A DNA stretch of 64,000 nt from an uncultured Anaerotruncus sp. (GCA_904398655.1 CAJFPF010000047.1:1-64000); one strand, 5' to 3'. Shown: positions 17,910 through 28,281, counted from the first letter of the stretch. The notes: a model not told the origin generated them from the sequence alone. Translations and numbers: made by a program.

Positions 17910-17922
17910 AATATTGACCCAC

Positions 17923-17950
17923 AAAAAGACCCCAGGAGAACCTGGAGTCC
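17923..17950 (-). terminator. radC terminator
   Basis: Minus-strand hairpin GACTCCAGG-TTCT-CCTGGGGTC followed by TTTTTG, just after the radC stop. Confidence 0.8.
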
Positions 17951-17969
17951 AGCCTTCCCCATTCTTTGT

Positions 17970-18650
17970 TTAAAACGAAAGAAAGGCTGACGCACGTATG
18001 GAGACATAATCTTCGCCTGCAAATATCAGATGGTCGATCAGCTGGATTTTCATCATTTGTAGGGCTTTTTTAATCTCATCAGTGGCCATCAGGTCTGCGT
18101 TGGAGGGGAGTGCCAGGCCATGGGGATGGTTATGGGCTAAAACCACCGCACTGGCATGGCTGCGTACCGCCTGTTCCACAATCTCACGGACGTATAGTGG
18201 TGCGGCATTGACAGTGCCCTCGCTGAGAAACCCTCCAAACGCCACGCTTCCCTTGTTATTTAGACAGAGTAAGTACACCATCTCTTTTTGCCGGCCGATA
18301 AACTTGGGGCGCAAAAAATCAGCAATCTGCTCCACGTCTTTTAAAACCGGGACCTCCGCCTTCAGATCTTCTAAATAACGGCGCGTCAAATCCGGAATCA
18401 ATTTTAAAAGGGTTGCCACATTCGTCCCCACTCCAGGCAGCTGACAAAGTTCCTCATAATCTGCCTCGAACACAGCAGAGAGGGAACCAAACCTCTGCAA
18501 AAGCTGATGTGCCAGGTCATTCGTGTCCCTCTGTGGGATGGCATAAAAGAGCAACAATTCCAAGACATTATGGGCTTCAAATCCATCTAAACCATCTTTT
18601 AAGAATCGCTCTTTCAGACGGCGCCTATGTCCCTCATGTAGGTTAGGCAT
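17970..18650 (-). CDS. radC: RadC family JAB/MPN-domain protein
   Basis: A 226-aa RadC-type protein: N-terminal helix-hairpin-helix-like region (LPGVGTNVATLLKLIPDL) and a C-terminal JAB/MPN metalloprotease-like fold with the zinc pattern H-x-H-x10-D in AHNHPHGLALPSNAD. The usual HNHPSG reads HNHPHG here. The biochemical role of RadC is unsettled despite its old DNA-repair name. ATG at 18650 gives MPNLHEGHRRRLKERF. It starts 16 bp after pyrE and ends at its own terminator, so pyrE and radC are probably one unit. Confidence 0.92.
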   Translation of the reverse strand: MPNLHEGHRRRLKERFLKDGLDGFEAHNVLELLLFYAIPQRDTNDLAHQLLQRFGSLSAVFEADYEELCQLPGVGTNVATLLKLIPDLTRRYLEDLKAEVPVLKDVEQIADFLRPKFIGRQKEMVYLLCLNNKGSVAFGGFLSEGTVNAAPLYVREIVEQAVRSHASAVVLAHNHPHGLALPSNADLMATDEIKKALQMMKIQLIDHLIFAGEDYVSIRASAFLSF

Positions 18651-18666
18651 CCTATCACCATCCAGA

Positions 18667-19260
18667 TTATTTCGCACCCGGCTGTTTACGGCTACCGGGC
18701 TTCACGACCGGCAACTTCCCTTCTTTACAAAGTGGGCAGTCCTCAGCCTCCCAGGAGACAACCTCCACCGGATAGACCGCACGGAACGGAACCCCAAAGT
18801 CCACCTTCCCATTGCTGCGGTCCACAATGGAACCAATTCCCACTACTGTACCGCCCGCCTGCCGGACCAGCTCCGCCACCTCTTTCACCGAACCACCTGT
18901 AGTGACCACATCCTCCACCAACAGGCAGCGCATACCAGGGGTTACCTCAAAGCCACGGCGCAGGGTCATCGCCCCGTCCACCCGCTCGGTGAAGAAATTT
19001 TCACACCCCAAAGCGCGACTCACTTCATAAGCCATTTGTACGGCACCCATGGCGGGTCCAATGACCACATCGATCTGCTCCCCACGGAACATCTCCGCCA
19101 AGGCGGCACAAAGTTCCTCGCTATATTTCGGATGGCGGAAAATTTTGGCGCACTGCATGTATTTATCGGAATGGCGGCCGGAGGTCAATAGAAAGTGACC
19201 CTCCAACAGAACACCGGACTCTTTTAGAATTTCTTCGACTCTCTCTCTGGTAATCATCAT
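18667..19260 (-). CDS. pyrE: Orotate phosphoribosyltransferase
   Basis: Transfers the PRPP ribose phosphate to orotate to give OMP in pyrimidine synthesis. The 197-aa protein has [19 protein letters not shown], the KxxxxxH-like loop region and the PRPP motif [15 protein letters not shown]-terminal extension carries CPLC and a basic tail, a feature that might bind metal but is not needed for catalysis. Other pyr genes are not nearby. It starts ATGATG with GGTGG upstream and has a predicted promoter divergent from the next gene. Confidence 0.93.
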   Translation of the reverse strand: MMITRERVEEILKESGVLLEGHFLLTSGRHSDKYMQCAKIFRHPKYSEELCAALAEMFRGEQIDVVIGPAMGAVQMAYEVSRALGCENFFTERVDGAMTLRRGFEVTPGMRCLLVEDVVTTGGSVKEVAELVRQAGGTVVGIGSIVDRSNGKVDFGVPFRAVYPVEVVSWEAEDCPLCKEGKLPVVKPGSRKQPGAK

Positions 19261-19291
19261 TTATCCACCTTTCAACCACATTCTTCCTCTT

Positions 19292-19319
19292 ATTATAACA
19301 AATCGGCTTTTTTTTGCAA
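19292..19319 (-). promoter_or_regulatory. Predicted pyrE promoter
   Basis: Minus strand TTGCAA (19319-19314), 16-bp spacer, TATAAT (19297-19292). Back to back with the promoter of the pseudouridine synthase gene. Confidence 0.6.
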
Positions 19320-19346
19320 CAGCCTCTATGGATTTTCCATTGGGTA

Positions 19347-19355
19347 TGCTATAAT
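19347..19355 (+). promoter_or_regulatory. Extended -10 element for the pseudouridine synthase gene
   Basis: TGCTATAAT, an extended -10, 39 bp before the ATG; no good -35 is seen, as expected for this type. Confidence 0.5.
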
Positions 19356-19393
19356 TTCTTGGGAGTATATCGACTGGGGGACGAGAAGGCATT

Positions 19394-20362
19394 ATGAGAG
19401 AATTTACCATCAACCAAAATGACGCTGGCCAGCGTCTGGACAAGTTTTTGACAAAAGCGGTCCCTCTATTGCCTCAAAGCCTGCTCTATAAATCTATCCG
19501 TACCAAGCGGATCAAACGCAATGGGAAACGCTGCGCCATCTCCGACCGTCTTCAGGAGGGGGATGTGATCACCCTCTACCTCCAGGATGAATTTTTTGGC
19601 GGAGACCTTCACGCTCCGGCATTTTTATCTGCGCCCCATGCTTTGGACATCCTCTACGAGGATGAAAACATTCTTCTGGTGGACAAGCGTCCCGGCCTCG
19701 TTGTTCATGAAGATGACAGTCATCAAATTGACACCCTCATCAATCGGATCCTACACTATCTCTATGAAAAGGGGGAGTATCTCCCCCAAGAGGAAAATAG
19801 CTTTACTCCCGCTCTATGCAACCGCATCGACCGAAACACGGGCGGTATTGTCATTGCGGCGAAAAACGCAGCCTCCCTCCGGGTACTTAACGAAAAAATA
19901 AAATCTCGGGAGCTGAAGAAGACCTATCTCTGTATTGTACACGGCCGTATGCCTCTAAAAAGCGATACTTTAAAGGGCTTTTTACGAAAAGACGCTCAAA
20001 ATAACCAAGTAAAAATCTTTGACCATCCAATTCCCGACGGCCGCACCATTTTGACCCGGTACCGGGTATTGGGGGAAACCAGCCGCTTTTCTCTGCTGGA
20101 AGTGGATCTACTGACTGGACGCACCCACCAAATCCGCGCCCATCTGGCTCACATTGGGCATCCGCTCTTGGGGGACGCAAAATATGGATTTCAGCGAGAT
20201 AATCGGGACACGGGCTATCGACATCAGGCCCTCTACTCCTATCAATTGACCTTTTGTTTTCAAACCGACGCTGCACCCTTGAATTATTTAAATGGGAAGA
20301 CGTTTACGGTTCCCTCTGTTTGGTTTCAAGAAGAGTTTCTCCAAGGGAAGTTTGACCGCTAA
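19394..20362 (+). CDS. RluA-family pseudouridine synthase
   Basis: A 322-aa rRNA-modifying enzyme. Residues about 1-75 form an S4 RNA-binding domain (AGQRLDKFLTKAVPLLP; GKRCAISDRLQEGDVI). The catalytic domain has LYEDENILLVDKRPGLVVHED, the aspartate motif in CNRIDRNTGGIVIAAK, and the C-terminal LLTGRTHQIRAHLAHIGHPLLGDAKYG. It should convert one or more 23S rRNA uridines to pseudouridine; which site (RluC- or RluD-like) cannot be told. RBS GGGGGACGAGAAGG precedes the ATG. Single gene, divergent from pyrE. Confidence 0.94.
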   Translation: MREFTINQNDAGQRLDKFLTKAVPLLPQSLLYKSIRTKRIKRNGKRCAISDRLQEGDVITLYLQDEFFGGDLHAPAFLSAPHALDILYEDENILLVDKRPGLVVHEDDSHQIDTLINRILHYLYEKGEYLPQEENSFTPALCNRIDRNTGGIVIAAKNAASLRVLNEKIKSRELKKTYLCIVHGRMPLKSDTLKGFLRKDAQNNQVKIFDHPIPDGRTILTRYRVLGETSRFSLLEVDLLTGRTHQIRAHLAHIGHPLLGDAKYGFQRDNRDTGYRHQALYSYQLTFCFQTDAAPLNYLNGKTFTVPSVWFQEEFLQGKFDR

Positions 20363-20401
20363 AATCTCTTTATTGGAACCTCACTCCGCCTCTGTGAATA
20401 G

Positions 20402-21748
<1,347 letters not shown>

Positions 21749-21778
21749 TTTAAAATAGTCATTCCAGTAGTGGTCTGT

Positions 21779-21823
21779 TAAAGAGCAGTGCCTTTGGGGA
21801 ATCCCAAAGGCACTGCTCTTTTC
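21779..21823. terminator. Terminator after the collagen-like gene
   Basis: Near-perfect 18-bp stem AGAGCAGTGCCTTTGGGG/CCAAAGGCACTGCTCT followed by TTTTC; symmetric enough to end the convergent membrane-protein gene too. Confidence 0.9.
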
Positions 21824-21846
21824 AAAAGCATTTCCACGCAAACCAG

Positions 21847-22362
21847 TCAACCTCTCCGACGGTACCCACGTAGGCAAAAAAGAATGAGCAGCGGGCCAAC
21901 GACTGGCGTATACTGCAAAAGCTCCAGGACAATCCCACCGAGTACACCCGCAATTCCTCCCAAAAACGGAACACGGGAGAGGATCAGAAGCACATAAAAT
22001 ATAAAGTTCAAAGAGCAGATGGCCGTAAACAGAATACTGAATTTAGGCTCATAAAAGGAAAAAACCAGGTAGTAGACCACTAACATAACCAGAGAAGAAA
22101 CCATGGAGATAAACAATGTCAAAGGGTACCGCAATAGACTTCCCGCAATCGAAAGGAGCGGCAATGCATAGGCCAAAGGGATCTGACCCAGTAAGTCATT
22201 TACTGTACGGTTCATATATTTCAGGGAGTCGCCAATTTGCCCCAGCATATAAAGTTGAAAAAAGGGAATGAACGCCAACAATGGCATGGGAAGTCCGCGC
22301 ACCACTGCCAAACGATAGATTGCATAGGACTCCAAAAGATAGACCAAAATGACTAAAATCAT
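21847..22362 (-). CDS. Membrane protein of unknown function
   Basis: A 171-aa protein with about five hydrophobic segments, starting MILVILVYLLESYAIYRLAVVRGLP. The FIPFFQLYMLGQIGDSLKYMNR stretch recalls small DUF-type membrane proteins of Firmicutes, but I do not recognise a family. The ATG at 22362 has AAAGGAAA upstream; the ORF-track start 13 codons earlier does not. It is divergent from the polysaccharide deacetylase and convergent with the collagen-like gene. Confidence 0.75.
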   Translation of the reverse strand: MILVILVYLLESYAIYRLAVVRGLPMPLLAFIPFFQLYMLGQIGDSLKYMNRTVNDLLGQIPLAYALPLLSIAGSLLRYPLTLFISMVSSLVMLVVYYLVFSFYEPKFSILFTAICSLNFIFYVLLILSRVPFLGGIAGVLGGIVLELLQYTPVVGPLLILFCLRGYRRRG

Positions 22363-22465
22363 CGCGATTTCCTTTCTGTCGTTCGTATTGAAAAGGTGCA
22401 AAAGGATCTACACGCATATCGTATCTATTGTGCTCATATCCCTTCCCTATAAGGAAGTGATTGAA

Positions 22466-23320
22466 TTGAAACCCATGCCCAAAATCCTTTTTTCCCTCTC
22501 GGTTGCACTGACATCGGTATTGATGGGGACAACGATCAACGTTTCTCAAACTGTCCAGTCCCAGGCCATCTCCTCCGAATCCACCGATCTTCCCATTATC
22601 ATGTACCACCACATCCTAGAGGAAGAGTCCCAGCTCAATGACTATACCATCTCTCCGCAGGAATTTCGAACCGATCTGGAATTTTTGCAGGAACAAGGCT
22701 ACACTCCCATTGTAGTCCAGGATTTAATTCAATATACCCAGGGAGGAGAGCTTCCAGAAAAGCCAATCATGCTCACATTTGACGACGGCTATGAGAGCTT
22801 TGCGGTATACGCCTTCCCCTTGTTACAGGAATACCATTTTCCCGCCGTTTACGCAGTCATTGGCACCTATGCTGATCTCTATTCCCAACAAGATGAACAC
22901 CACGTTCGCTACTCCCATTCCAATTGGGAAACTTTGAAGGCACTCCAGGAAAGCGGACTGGTGGAGATCCAAAACCACTCCTATGACCTTCACAGCCTAC
23001 AAAATGGGGAGCGGGGCGCCCAAAAGCGATCCAATGAATCCGCCGGCAGCTATCAAAAGCGGCTTTGGCAGGATTTAGACCAGCTGCAGAAGGATTGCCG
23101 CCAACATTTGGACGGATGGACCCCCACCTGCTTTGCCTATCCGTTTGGATTTTCCAGTCCGGAAGCACTTCCGGTATTGCAGCAACTGGGCTTCTCTGCA
23201 GCTATGACCTGTGAAGAAAAAATCAATCAACTCACCGGAGACCCGGAAGAACTCTATCACCTGAAGCGATTTAACCGGCCTCACGGCAAATCTGTCGCAG
23301 AGATTTTGGCCGCTGCCTAA
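22466..23320 (+). CDS. Polysaccharide deacetylase
   Basis: A secreted or anchored NodB-type carbohydrate esterase (about 284 aa). An N-terminal hydrophobic signal (ILFSLSVALTSVLMG) precedes the catalytic domain with LPIIMYHHIL, the metal motif LTFDDGYESF, the EIQNHSYDLHSL histidine motif, and FAYPFG. It probably removes acetyl groups from peptidoglycan or a surface glycan. The ORF track begins 39 codons early; TTG at 22466 has AAGGAAG eight bases before it, with an ATG three codons on as alternative. Confidence 0.88.
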   Translation: MKPMPKILFSLSVALTSVLMGTTINVSQTVQSQAISSESTDLPIIMYHHILEEESQLNDYTISPQEFRTDLEFLQEQGYTPIVVQDLIQYTQGGELPEKPIMLTFDDGYESFAVYAFPLLQEYHFPAVYAVIGTYADLYSQQDEHHVRYSHSNWETLKALQESGLVEIQNHSYDLHSLQNGERGAQKRSNESAGSYQKRLWQDLDQLQKDCRQHLDGWTPTCFAYPFGFSSPEALPVLQQLGFSAAMTCEEKINQLTGDPEELYHLKRFNRPHGKSVAEILAAA

Positions 23321-23323
23321 CGA

Positions 23324-24925
23324 TTAAAAGTCCGACTTGCCAAATTCGGAAAGCTGTAGCCACGGATTCTTCTCCTGGGCCCAACGAATGTTCCACTCAT
23401 CGGTGAACAACAACAGATATCGATTCTTAAAATCTTGGACCAGACGGGTGTCTGAAGAGATATCCAGGGCTTTGGGATCAAACTCCTCGTTTTCAATCCA
23501 GCGCAGATATTGATAGGAGAGCCCCTCCCAAACAATGTCCACATTGTATTCATTTTTGAGGCGATACTCCAAAACCTCAAATTGCAGGGTACCCACCACA
23601 CCCACAATGACCTCTTCCATCCCCGTATTGGGGTCGTGGAAGATCTGGATAGCGCCCTCCTGGGCAATTTGGGTGACTCCTTTAACAAACTGTTTTCGCT
23701 TGAGGGTGTCGGTCTGCCGGACGCGGGCAAAGTGTTCTGGGGCAAAGGTAGGGATCCCCTCAAAACGGAACTTCTTTCCAACTGCACAGAGGGTGTCCCC
23801 AATCGAAAAGATTCCAGGATCGAAGACACCGATGATATCCCCCGCATATGCCTCCTCTACAATTTCCCGTTCTTGAGCCATCAACTGCTGGGGCTGGGCC
23901 AGTTTGACTTTCCGGTCTCCCTGCACATGGAAGACCTCTTCCCCCTTTACAAAACGTCCCGAACAGATGCGCATAAAGGCAACCCGGTCCCGGTGGGCCT
24001 TGTTCATATTGGCCTGAATTTTAAAGACAAAGGCGGAAAAGCTGTCGTCAAAGGGGTTAATCAGCCCCTCACTGCTCTCCCGGGCCAAAGGCGGCGGCGT
24101 CATCTGCAAAAAGTCCTCCAAAAAAGGTTCCACACCAAAGTTGGTGAGGGCGGAACCAAAGAAAACAGGCGAGAGTTTGCCTGTGCGGACCTTCTCCATA
24201 TCAAACTCGTAACTGGCGCCATCCAGCAGCTCCACATCGTCTTGCAAGGTCTCCCGCAGAGGCTCCCCAATCATCTCTCCCAGGCGGGGATCATCCAAAG
24301 CAATCTCTACAGAATCCACCTGTCGTATCCCGTTGGCAAGACCGTCCGATTCAAACTTGATGATTTCCCGCTTCCGACGGTCATACACCCCTTTAAACTC
24401 CTTGCCGCATCCAATCGGCCAGTTGACGGGATAGGTTTGGATCCCCAACTCCTGCTCAATCTGCTCCATTAGATCAAAAGGATTGCGGGATTCCCGATCC
24501 ATCTTGTTTATAAAGGTAAAAATCGGGATGTGGCGCAGTACGCACACCTTAAACAATTTTCGGGTCTGAGGCTCCACACCCTTTGCGGCGTCGATCACCA
24601 TCACAGCGCTGTCCGCCGCCATCAGCGTACGATAAGTGTCCTCTGAAAAGTCCTGATGTCCAGGGGTATCCAAAATATTGATGCAGTACCCTGCATAGTT
24701 GAACTGCATCACGGAAGATGTTACGGAAATTCCTCTCTGTTTTTCAATTTCCATCCAGTCAGAAACGGCATGGCGGGCATTCTTTTTTCCTTTCACCGCA
24801 CCGGCCAACTGAATCGCTCCTCCATAGAGCAAAAACTTTTCTGTCAGGGTTGTTTTTCCCGCATCCGGATGGGAAATGATGGCAAACGTGCGCCGCCGTT
24901 CAATTTCTCTGCATAAATCCGCCAA
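23324..24925 (-). CDS. prfC: Peptide chain release factor 3
   Basis: RF3, the GTPase that helps recycle RF1/RF2 after peptide release. The 533-aa protein starts ADLCREIERRRTFAIISHPDAGKTTLTEKFLL (G1 HPDAGKT), has RGISVTSSVMQF (switch I), DTPGHQDF (G3), NKMDR (G4) and the RF3-type EVIVGVVGTLQFEVLEYRL near the C-terminus. TTG at 24925 has GGAGG seven bases upstream. The first 82 bp are overlapped by a possible short ORF with its own strong ribosome site. The gene is convergent with the deacetylase, four bp apart. Confidence 0.96.
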   Translation of the reverse strand: MADLCREIERRRTFAIISHPDAGKTTLTEKFLLYGGAIQLAGAVKGKKNARHAVSDWMEIEKQRGISVTSSVMQFNYAGYCINILDTPGHQDFSEDTYRTLMAADSAVMVIDAAKGVEPQTRKLFKVCVLRHIPIFTFINKMDRESRNPFDLMEQIEQELGIQTYPVNWPIGCGKEFKGVYDRRKREIIKFESDGLANGIRQVDSVEIALDDPRLGEMIGEPLRETLQDDVELLDGASYEFDMEKVRTGKLSPVFFGSALTNFGVEPFLEDFLQMTPPPLARESSEGLINPFDDSFSAFVFKIQANMNKAHRDRVAFMRICSGRFVKGEEVFHVQGDRKVKLAQPQQLMAQEREIVEEAYAGDIIGVFDPGIFSIGDTLCAVGKKFRFEGIPTFAPEHFARVRQTDTLKRKQFVKGVTQIAQEGAIQIFHDPNTGMEEVIVGVVGTLQFEVLEYRLKNEYNVDIVWEGLSYQYLRWIENEEFDPKALDISSDTRLVQDFKNRYLLLFTDEWNIRWAQEKNPWLQLSEFGKSDF

Positions 24926-24981
24926 ACTGATTCCTCCAAATTTACCAGCTCTCCAAATTTCAAGCTTTTATATGTTACCAT
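24844..24981 (-). CDS. Possible short upstream ORF overlapping prfC
   Basis: A 45-codon frame beginning MVTYKSLKFGELVNLEES, with a near-perfect ribosome site (AGGAGG, nine-base spacing) that is stronger than that of prfC itself. It overlaps the first 82 bp of prfC in another frame. No family is recognised. It may couple translation to prfC or be a chance frame. Confidence 0.3.
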   Translation of the reverse strand: MVTYKSLKFGELVNLEESVWRIYAEKLNGGARLPSFPIRMREKQP

Positions 24982-25071
24982 GTTTGGATACCTCCTGCAA
25001 GAGGCTCCCCAGGAATTTTTCCGCACTTTCTTTATAGAAAAGGAACGGCTTCGGGATCGGAGTTGGGAAAC

Positions 25072-25428
25072 TCAGTTTTTTCTCCGGCAGACAAGCATCT
25101 CCACGGTGTTTCCCTCCACCTTGATCTCTAATAGATCCGCCATCTGGGCAATCAGCGCCAACTCCGAATCGTTTCCGCCATAGTCTTCCCCTGCCAGTCC
25201 CCAGTAGATCTCTTCAATCCCCACATCTTTTTCCGCCGTTTCAAAAATGTGTTGCATCTCCTTCACTTTTGAAAGATTCTCTGGGAAAAAATCGCTCCGC
25301 AATGCCAGCGCATAGCCATCTTCCATTCTTCTAAGATCCATATGAATCCCTGTGGATCCGATATGGAAGAAAAAGCGCACCAATTCATCAATAATCTTGG
25401 ACATCCGTTTCATGGACTGATCCATCAA
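25072..25428 (-). CDS. Hypothetical protein beside DUF1576
   Basis: A 118-aa soluble protein, MDQSMKRMSKIIDELVRFFFHIGSTGIHMDL, acidic in the middle. No family is recognised. It begins 16 bp after the DUF1576 gene on the same strand, so a role with that membrane protein is likely. Start is TTG or the next codon ATG; both lie near a GGGGGG-rich site. Confidence 0.65.
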   Translation of the reverse strand: MMDQSMKRMSKIIDELVRFFFHIGSTGIHMDLRRMEDGYALALRSDFFPENLSKVKEMQHIFETAEKDVGIEEIYWGLAGEDYGGNDSELALIAQMADLLEIKVEGNTVEMLVCRRKN

Positions 25429-25443
25429 TTAGCCCCCCAACCC

Positions 25444-26715
25444 TTAAACATTTGTATCACGCCGCTGCAAAGCCTCGATCAGAGGTACTAACACCACACA
25501 GACCAAACCGGCGGCGAACCCATTGTTATAGAGGTTCAAGCCTGCATGTAAAAAACCAACATTCAACACCACTGAGGCATGGATAATTCCTGCTACCAAA
25601 CCCCATTTCCAACCGAACTGCCCAGCGATGGGAGCCAAACCCGTGGAAAACAACATTGCCAATTGGACGCTGGGATCCCGCAGAGACCATACCATAACAA
25701 AGGAGCTGAGTACCACCCCCAACATCACCGGAATAATATTTTTCAAATGCTTTCCAAATGCTCCAAAGCCACAGATGGACAGCACCCCGCCTACAGTGGG
25801 GCCATTGAGCTCCCCACCGGAAAAGATCACGCAGGCAGTGGCAAATAGCCCCACCATCCCCATATTAATCAAGGTAACCGGCAGGCCATCCATTTGGGTA
25901 AAATCCGCTACTGTGCGTCCAGAGTGGCGCATCAATTTCGCGATCCCAGAAAAACTACCTCCGTTCCAAAGAAACCCCAATAGAATCATGACCAGAAATA
26001 ATCCCACTAAGAAGCTACCCAAAAGCAGGTTATTTCCCACACTCCACTCCAACCGCACCTCAAAGGTATGCCCAAAGGATTTAAAGATCGAGGCCAGTAC
26101 CATTCCCACCAATCCAGCCGAAAAACCTACATTGTAAAGATTATATCCCTGGTGTACGCGGATGGTGAAAGCGGAAATCGGCGGAAGGATAAAGCCGATG
26201 ACTACCCCCATCCCCATTCCCCATAAATAATTCAAGGTGGGACTCATCTGTCCAATGCTTACCACTTCTGTCACAACCGGCGCCAAAGCCGTACCAAACA
26301 GAGAGATGTAGATATATTTGCCAAAGGGCTCCCGTTTATAGCGGGAATAGAGGAATCCGCCTCCAATAATGGGAAAAATATTCCAGATGTCCTTTCCAAA
26401 CAACGAAAACCCACCCATCAAAAATAGGCAGGCAATGCTAATTCCAGAAAAAGGGACCCGAGCGGCTCTCAATAGTTCCGCGGACACCAGAACTACCAGT
26501 CCAGCGTTAAAAAAAGCGCCTCCCAATCCGCCCACCATAATGGAGTCCGTAATCAACCCCGCCCGTGTCAGGATGATTTGGGCGACTCCGTGCAAAATTC
26601 CCATAGGCGTATCCTGCGTCAATCCCAGCAACATGAGAATGCAGGCAAACGCCACCATACACCGCTGGATGTAAATACTTTGCTTACTGCGATTATAGTT
26701 CAACCCCAGCTCCAA
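25444..26715 (-). CDS. DUF1576 family polytopic membrane protein
   Basis: A 423-aa polytopic membrane protein of unknown function. It contains a two-fold internal repeat: FGKDIWNIFPIIGGG / FGKHLKNIIPVMLGV and GYNLYNVGFSAGLVGMVL / GLNLYNNGFAAGLVCVVL, spaced alike, which points to an inverted or tandem transporter-like fold. TTG at 26715 (GAGGAGG seven bases upstream) is preferred over the GTG two codons earlier. It stands between a zinc-ribbon membrane protein and a small hypothetical gene; the three look like one operon. Confidence 0.85.
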   Translation of the reverse strand: MELGLNYNRSKQSIYIQRCMVAFACILMLLGLTQDTPMGILHGVAQIILTRAGLITDSIMVGGLGGAFFNAGLVVLVSAELLRAARVPFSGISIACLFLMGGFSLFGKDIWNIFPIIGGGFLYSRYKREPFGKYIYISLFGTALAPVVTEVVSIGQMSPTLNYLWGMGMGVVIGFILPPISAFTIRVHQGYNLYNVGFSAGLVGMVLASIFKSFGHTFEVRLEWSVGNNLLLGSFLVGLFLVMILLGFLWNGGSFSGIAKLMRHSGRTVADFTQMDGLPVTLINMGMVGLFATACVIFSGGELNGPTVGGVLSICGFGAFGKHLKNIIPVMLGVVLSSFVMVWSLRDPSVQLAMLFSTGLAPIAGQFGWKWGLVAGIIHASVVLNVGFLHAGLNLYNNGFAAGLVCVVLVPLIEALQRRDTNV

Positions 26716-26751
26716 AGGCACTCCTCCTCGTTATATTTAGATAAATTTGGC

Positions 26752-27144
26752 TCAAGTGCGCTTGACAAATGTCTGCCGACAGGCTGGGCAAGTAATCTCT
26801 ATCTTTCCCCTTCCCCGGGGCACCCGCACCTTTTGACCGCAGTGGGGGCATTTGAAATAGCAATAATTTTTCCCACTTTGGAGGCGCTGGATAAAGGCTT
26901 TTATCCGGCTGCCCAGAGGATACCAAAACTGCAAAAATTTTTGATTTTCCGCATATCTACGGCTGAAGTTTCGGGAGAGCATCCGCAAATAGGCCCAAAT
27001 CAGCAGCCCCAGGGCAACCAAATAGAAGATCCCCCAACCAGTTAGACGGGAGAGCAGAAGGCAGATAAAGCTGACCGCTACCATCGCCACCATCAACTGG
27101 TCGGCTCCATATCTCCCCATCATAAATCTTCGTAGCCAGTTCAT
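26752..27144 (-). CDS. Small membrane protein with C-terminal zinc ribbon
   Basis: A 130-aa protein: one or two N-terminal membrane segments (LMVAMVAVSFICLLLSRL; GIFYLVALGLLIWAYL), a basic stretch, and a C-terminal zinc ribbon, CPHCGQKVRVPRGRGKIEITCPAC. It probably senses or binds something at the membrane; function unknown. ATG start with GAGGAG upstream. Upstream member of the DUF1576 cluster. Confidence 0.8.
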   Translation of the reverse strand: MNWLRRFMMGRYGADQLMVAMVAVSFICLLLSRLTGWGIFYLVALGLLIWAYLRMLSRNFSRRYAENQKFLQFWYPLGSRIKAFIQRLQSGKNYCYFKCPHCGQKVRVPRGRGKIEITCPACRQTFVKRT

Positions 27145-27292
27145 TTCGAAGGCTCCTCCCTGTAAAAATTCTCCCTTTAGTGTACCATAGCTTCCCTAAC
27201 CTTTGCAACTAAAAAAGATATTCCGGAGTCCAAGGAGAAAAAGAGCACTCTACTTTGTGACCTCGGCGTTATTTTTCATTCCAGCTTTTCTC

Positions 27293-27322
27293 TTTACACC
27301 GTCGACAAAATGGGTGTATAAT
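27293..27322 (+). promoter_or_regulatory. Predicted amidohydrolase promoter
   Basis: TTTACA, 18-bp spacer, TATAAT, 37 bp before the ATG. Confidence 0.55.
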
Positions 27323-27359
27323 GAATTTTATTATCTTAAAAAGGAAAGCGGCGGTAGTT

Positions 27360-28178
27360 ATGCGAATCGATTTTCACAACCATCTATTCCCTGACGCCCT
27401 GGCTGCCCGCACCATCCCGCATCTGGCCCAGGTATCCCAGGTTCCTCCCCATTCAGATGGAACCGTAGCCAGTACGCTTCAACGGATGCGGGAGTGGGGC
27501 ACCGACCTGGCGGTTATTCAACATATTGCGACAAAGCCCGGCCAGCAGCACAACGTGAACAAATTTGCAGTCCAGGTGCAGGCAGAAAATCCGCAACTTC
27601 TCTGCTTCGGATCGGTCCATCCCCTGGATGCTCAAGCTTTGGAAGAGTTAGATTTTATCCATCAATCTGGATTGCACGGGCTCAAGCTGCACCCCGCCTA
27701 TCAACAGTGCTTTGCCATTGATAAAGCCTATTTTCCTATCTACGAGAAACTGGAACATCTGGGTCTACCTGTCCTATTCCATGCGGGACTGGATCCGGTC
27801 TCACCCACGAATTACGCCCCAGCTGACGATTTGGCGGCCATTGCAGAAACATTTCCAAAATTGACGATTATCGCTGCCCATATGGGCTCAGTGGGAGATC
27901 CCGAACAGGCCAGAAAGCTATGCAAATATGAGAATGTTTATTTCGACACCTCTCTGGCTTCCCTTTTCTTCGACCCCAAAACTTATGAGCATCTGATCCG
28001 AGAAAAGGGAGTTGACCATGTCCTATTCGCCACCGACTGCCCTTGGAGTACAGCCCCCGCAGAATTGGCATTATTGCAGCAGCTTCACCTTACTCCCGAG
28101 GAGTTTGAGCGGATCTATTGGAAAAACGCAGTTCAATTGTTACAGCTAAAAATAGAGACTCCACATACCGGTGCCTGA
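27360..28178 (+). CDS. Amidohydrolase-2 family metal-dependent hydrolase
   Basis: A 272-aa TIM-barrel hydrolase. Motifs in order: DFHNHLFPD (metal-binding HxH type), GLKLHPAYQ, VLFHAGLDP, IIAAHMGS and VLFATDCPWS (catalytic Asp). These match the amidohydrolase_2 / 4-hydroxyphenylacetate-style decarboxylase-like superfamily; substrate unknown. The ORF track starts 13 codons earlier; ATG at 27360 gives MRIDFHNH. Ribosome site is weak (GGCGG). Confidence 0.85.
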   Translation: MRIDFHNHLFPDALAARTIPHLAQVSQVPPHSDGTVASTLQRMREWGTDLAVIQHIATKPGQQHNVNKFAVQVQAENPQLLCFGSVHPLDAQALEELDFIHQSGLHGLKLHPAYQQCFAIDKAYFPIYEKLEHLGLPVLFHAGLDPVSPTNYAPADDLAAIAETFPKLTIIAAHMGSVGDPEQARKLCKYENVYFDTSLASLFFDPKTYEHLIREKGVDHVLFATDCPWSTAPAELALLQQLHLTPEEFERIYWKNAVQLLQLKIETPHTGA

Positions 28179-28207
28179 CCTTTCTACAGAAACCCACAAG
28201 ATTCTAG

Positions 28208-28236
28208 TTGTCTTTTCTTGGGAAGTTGGTTATAAT
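28208..28236 (+). promoter_or_regulatory. Predicted promoter of the small export protein gene
   Basis: TTGTCT, 17-bp spacer, TATAAT; the gene begins 46 bp downstream. Confidence 0.6.
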
Positions 28237-28281
28237 ATCCCCATATGGCTATGTCAGCAAATTTGCACCTCCGGAGGACCT

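Noticed and set aside
17970-18650. radC as part of a mobile element
   Set aside because: RadC-like genes occur on islands, but this one is coupled to pyrE with no repeats or integrase nearby.
23510-24472. 320-codon plus-strand ORF over prfC
   Set aside because: Shadow frame opposite RF3; no ribosome site or family.
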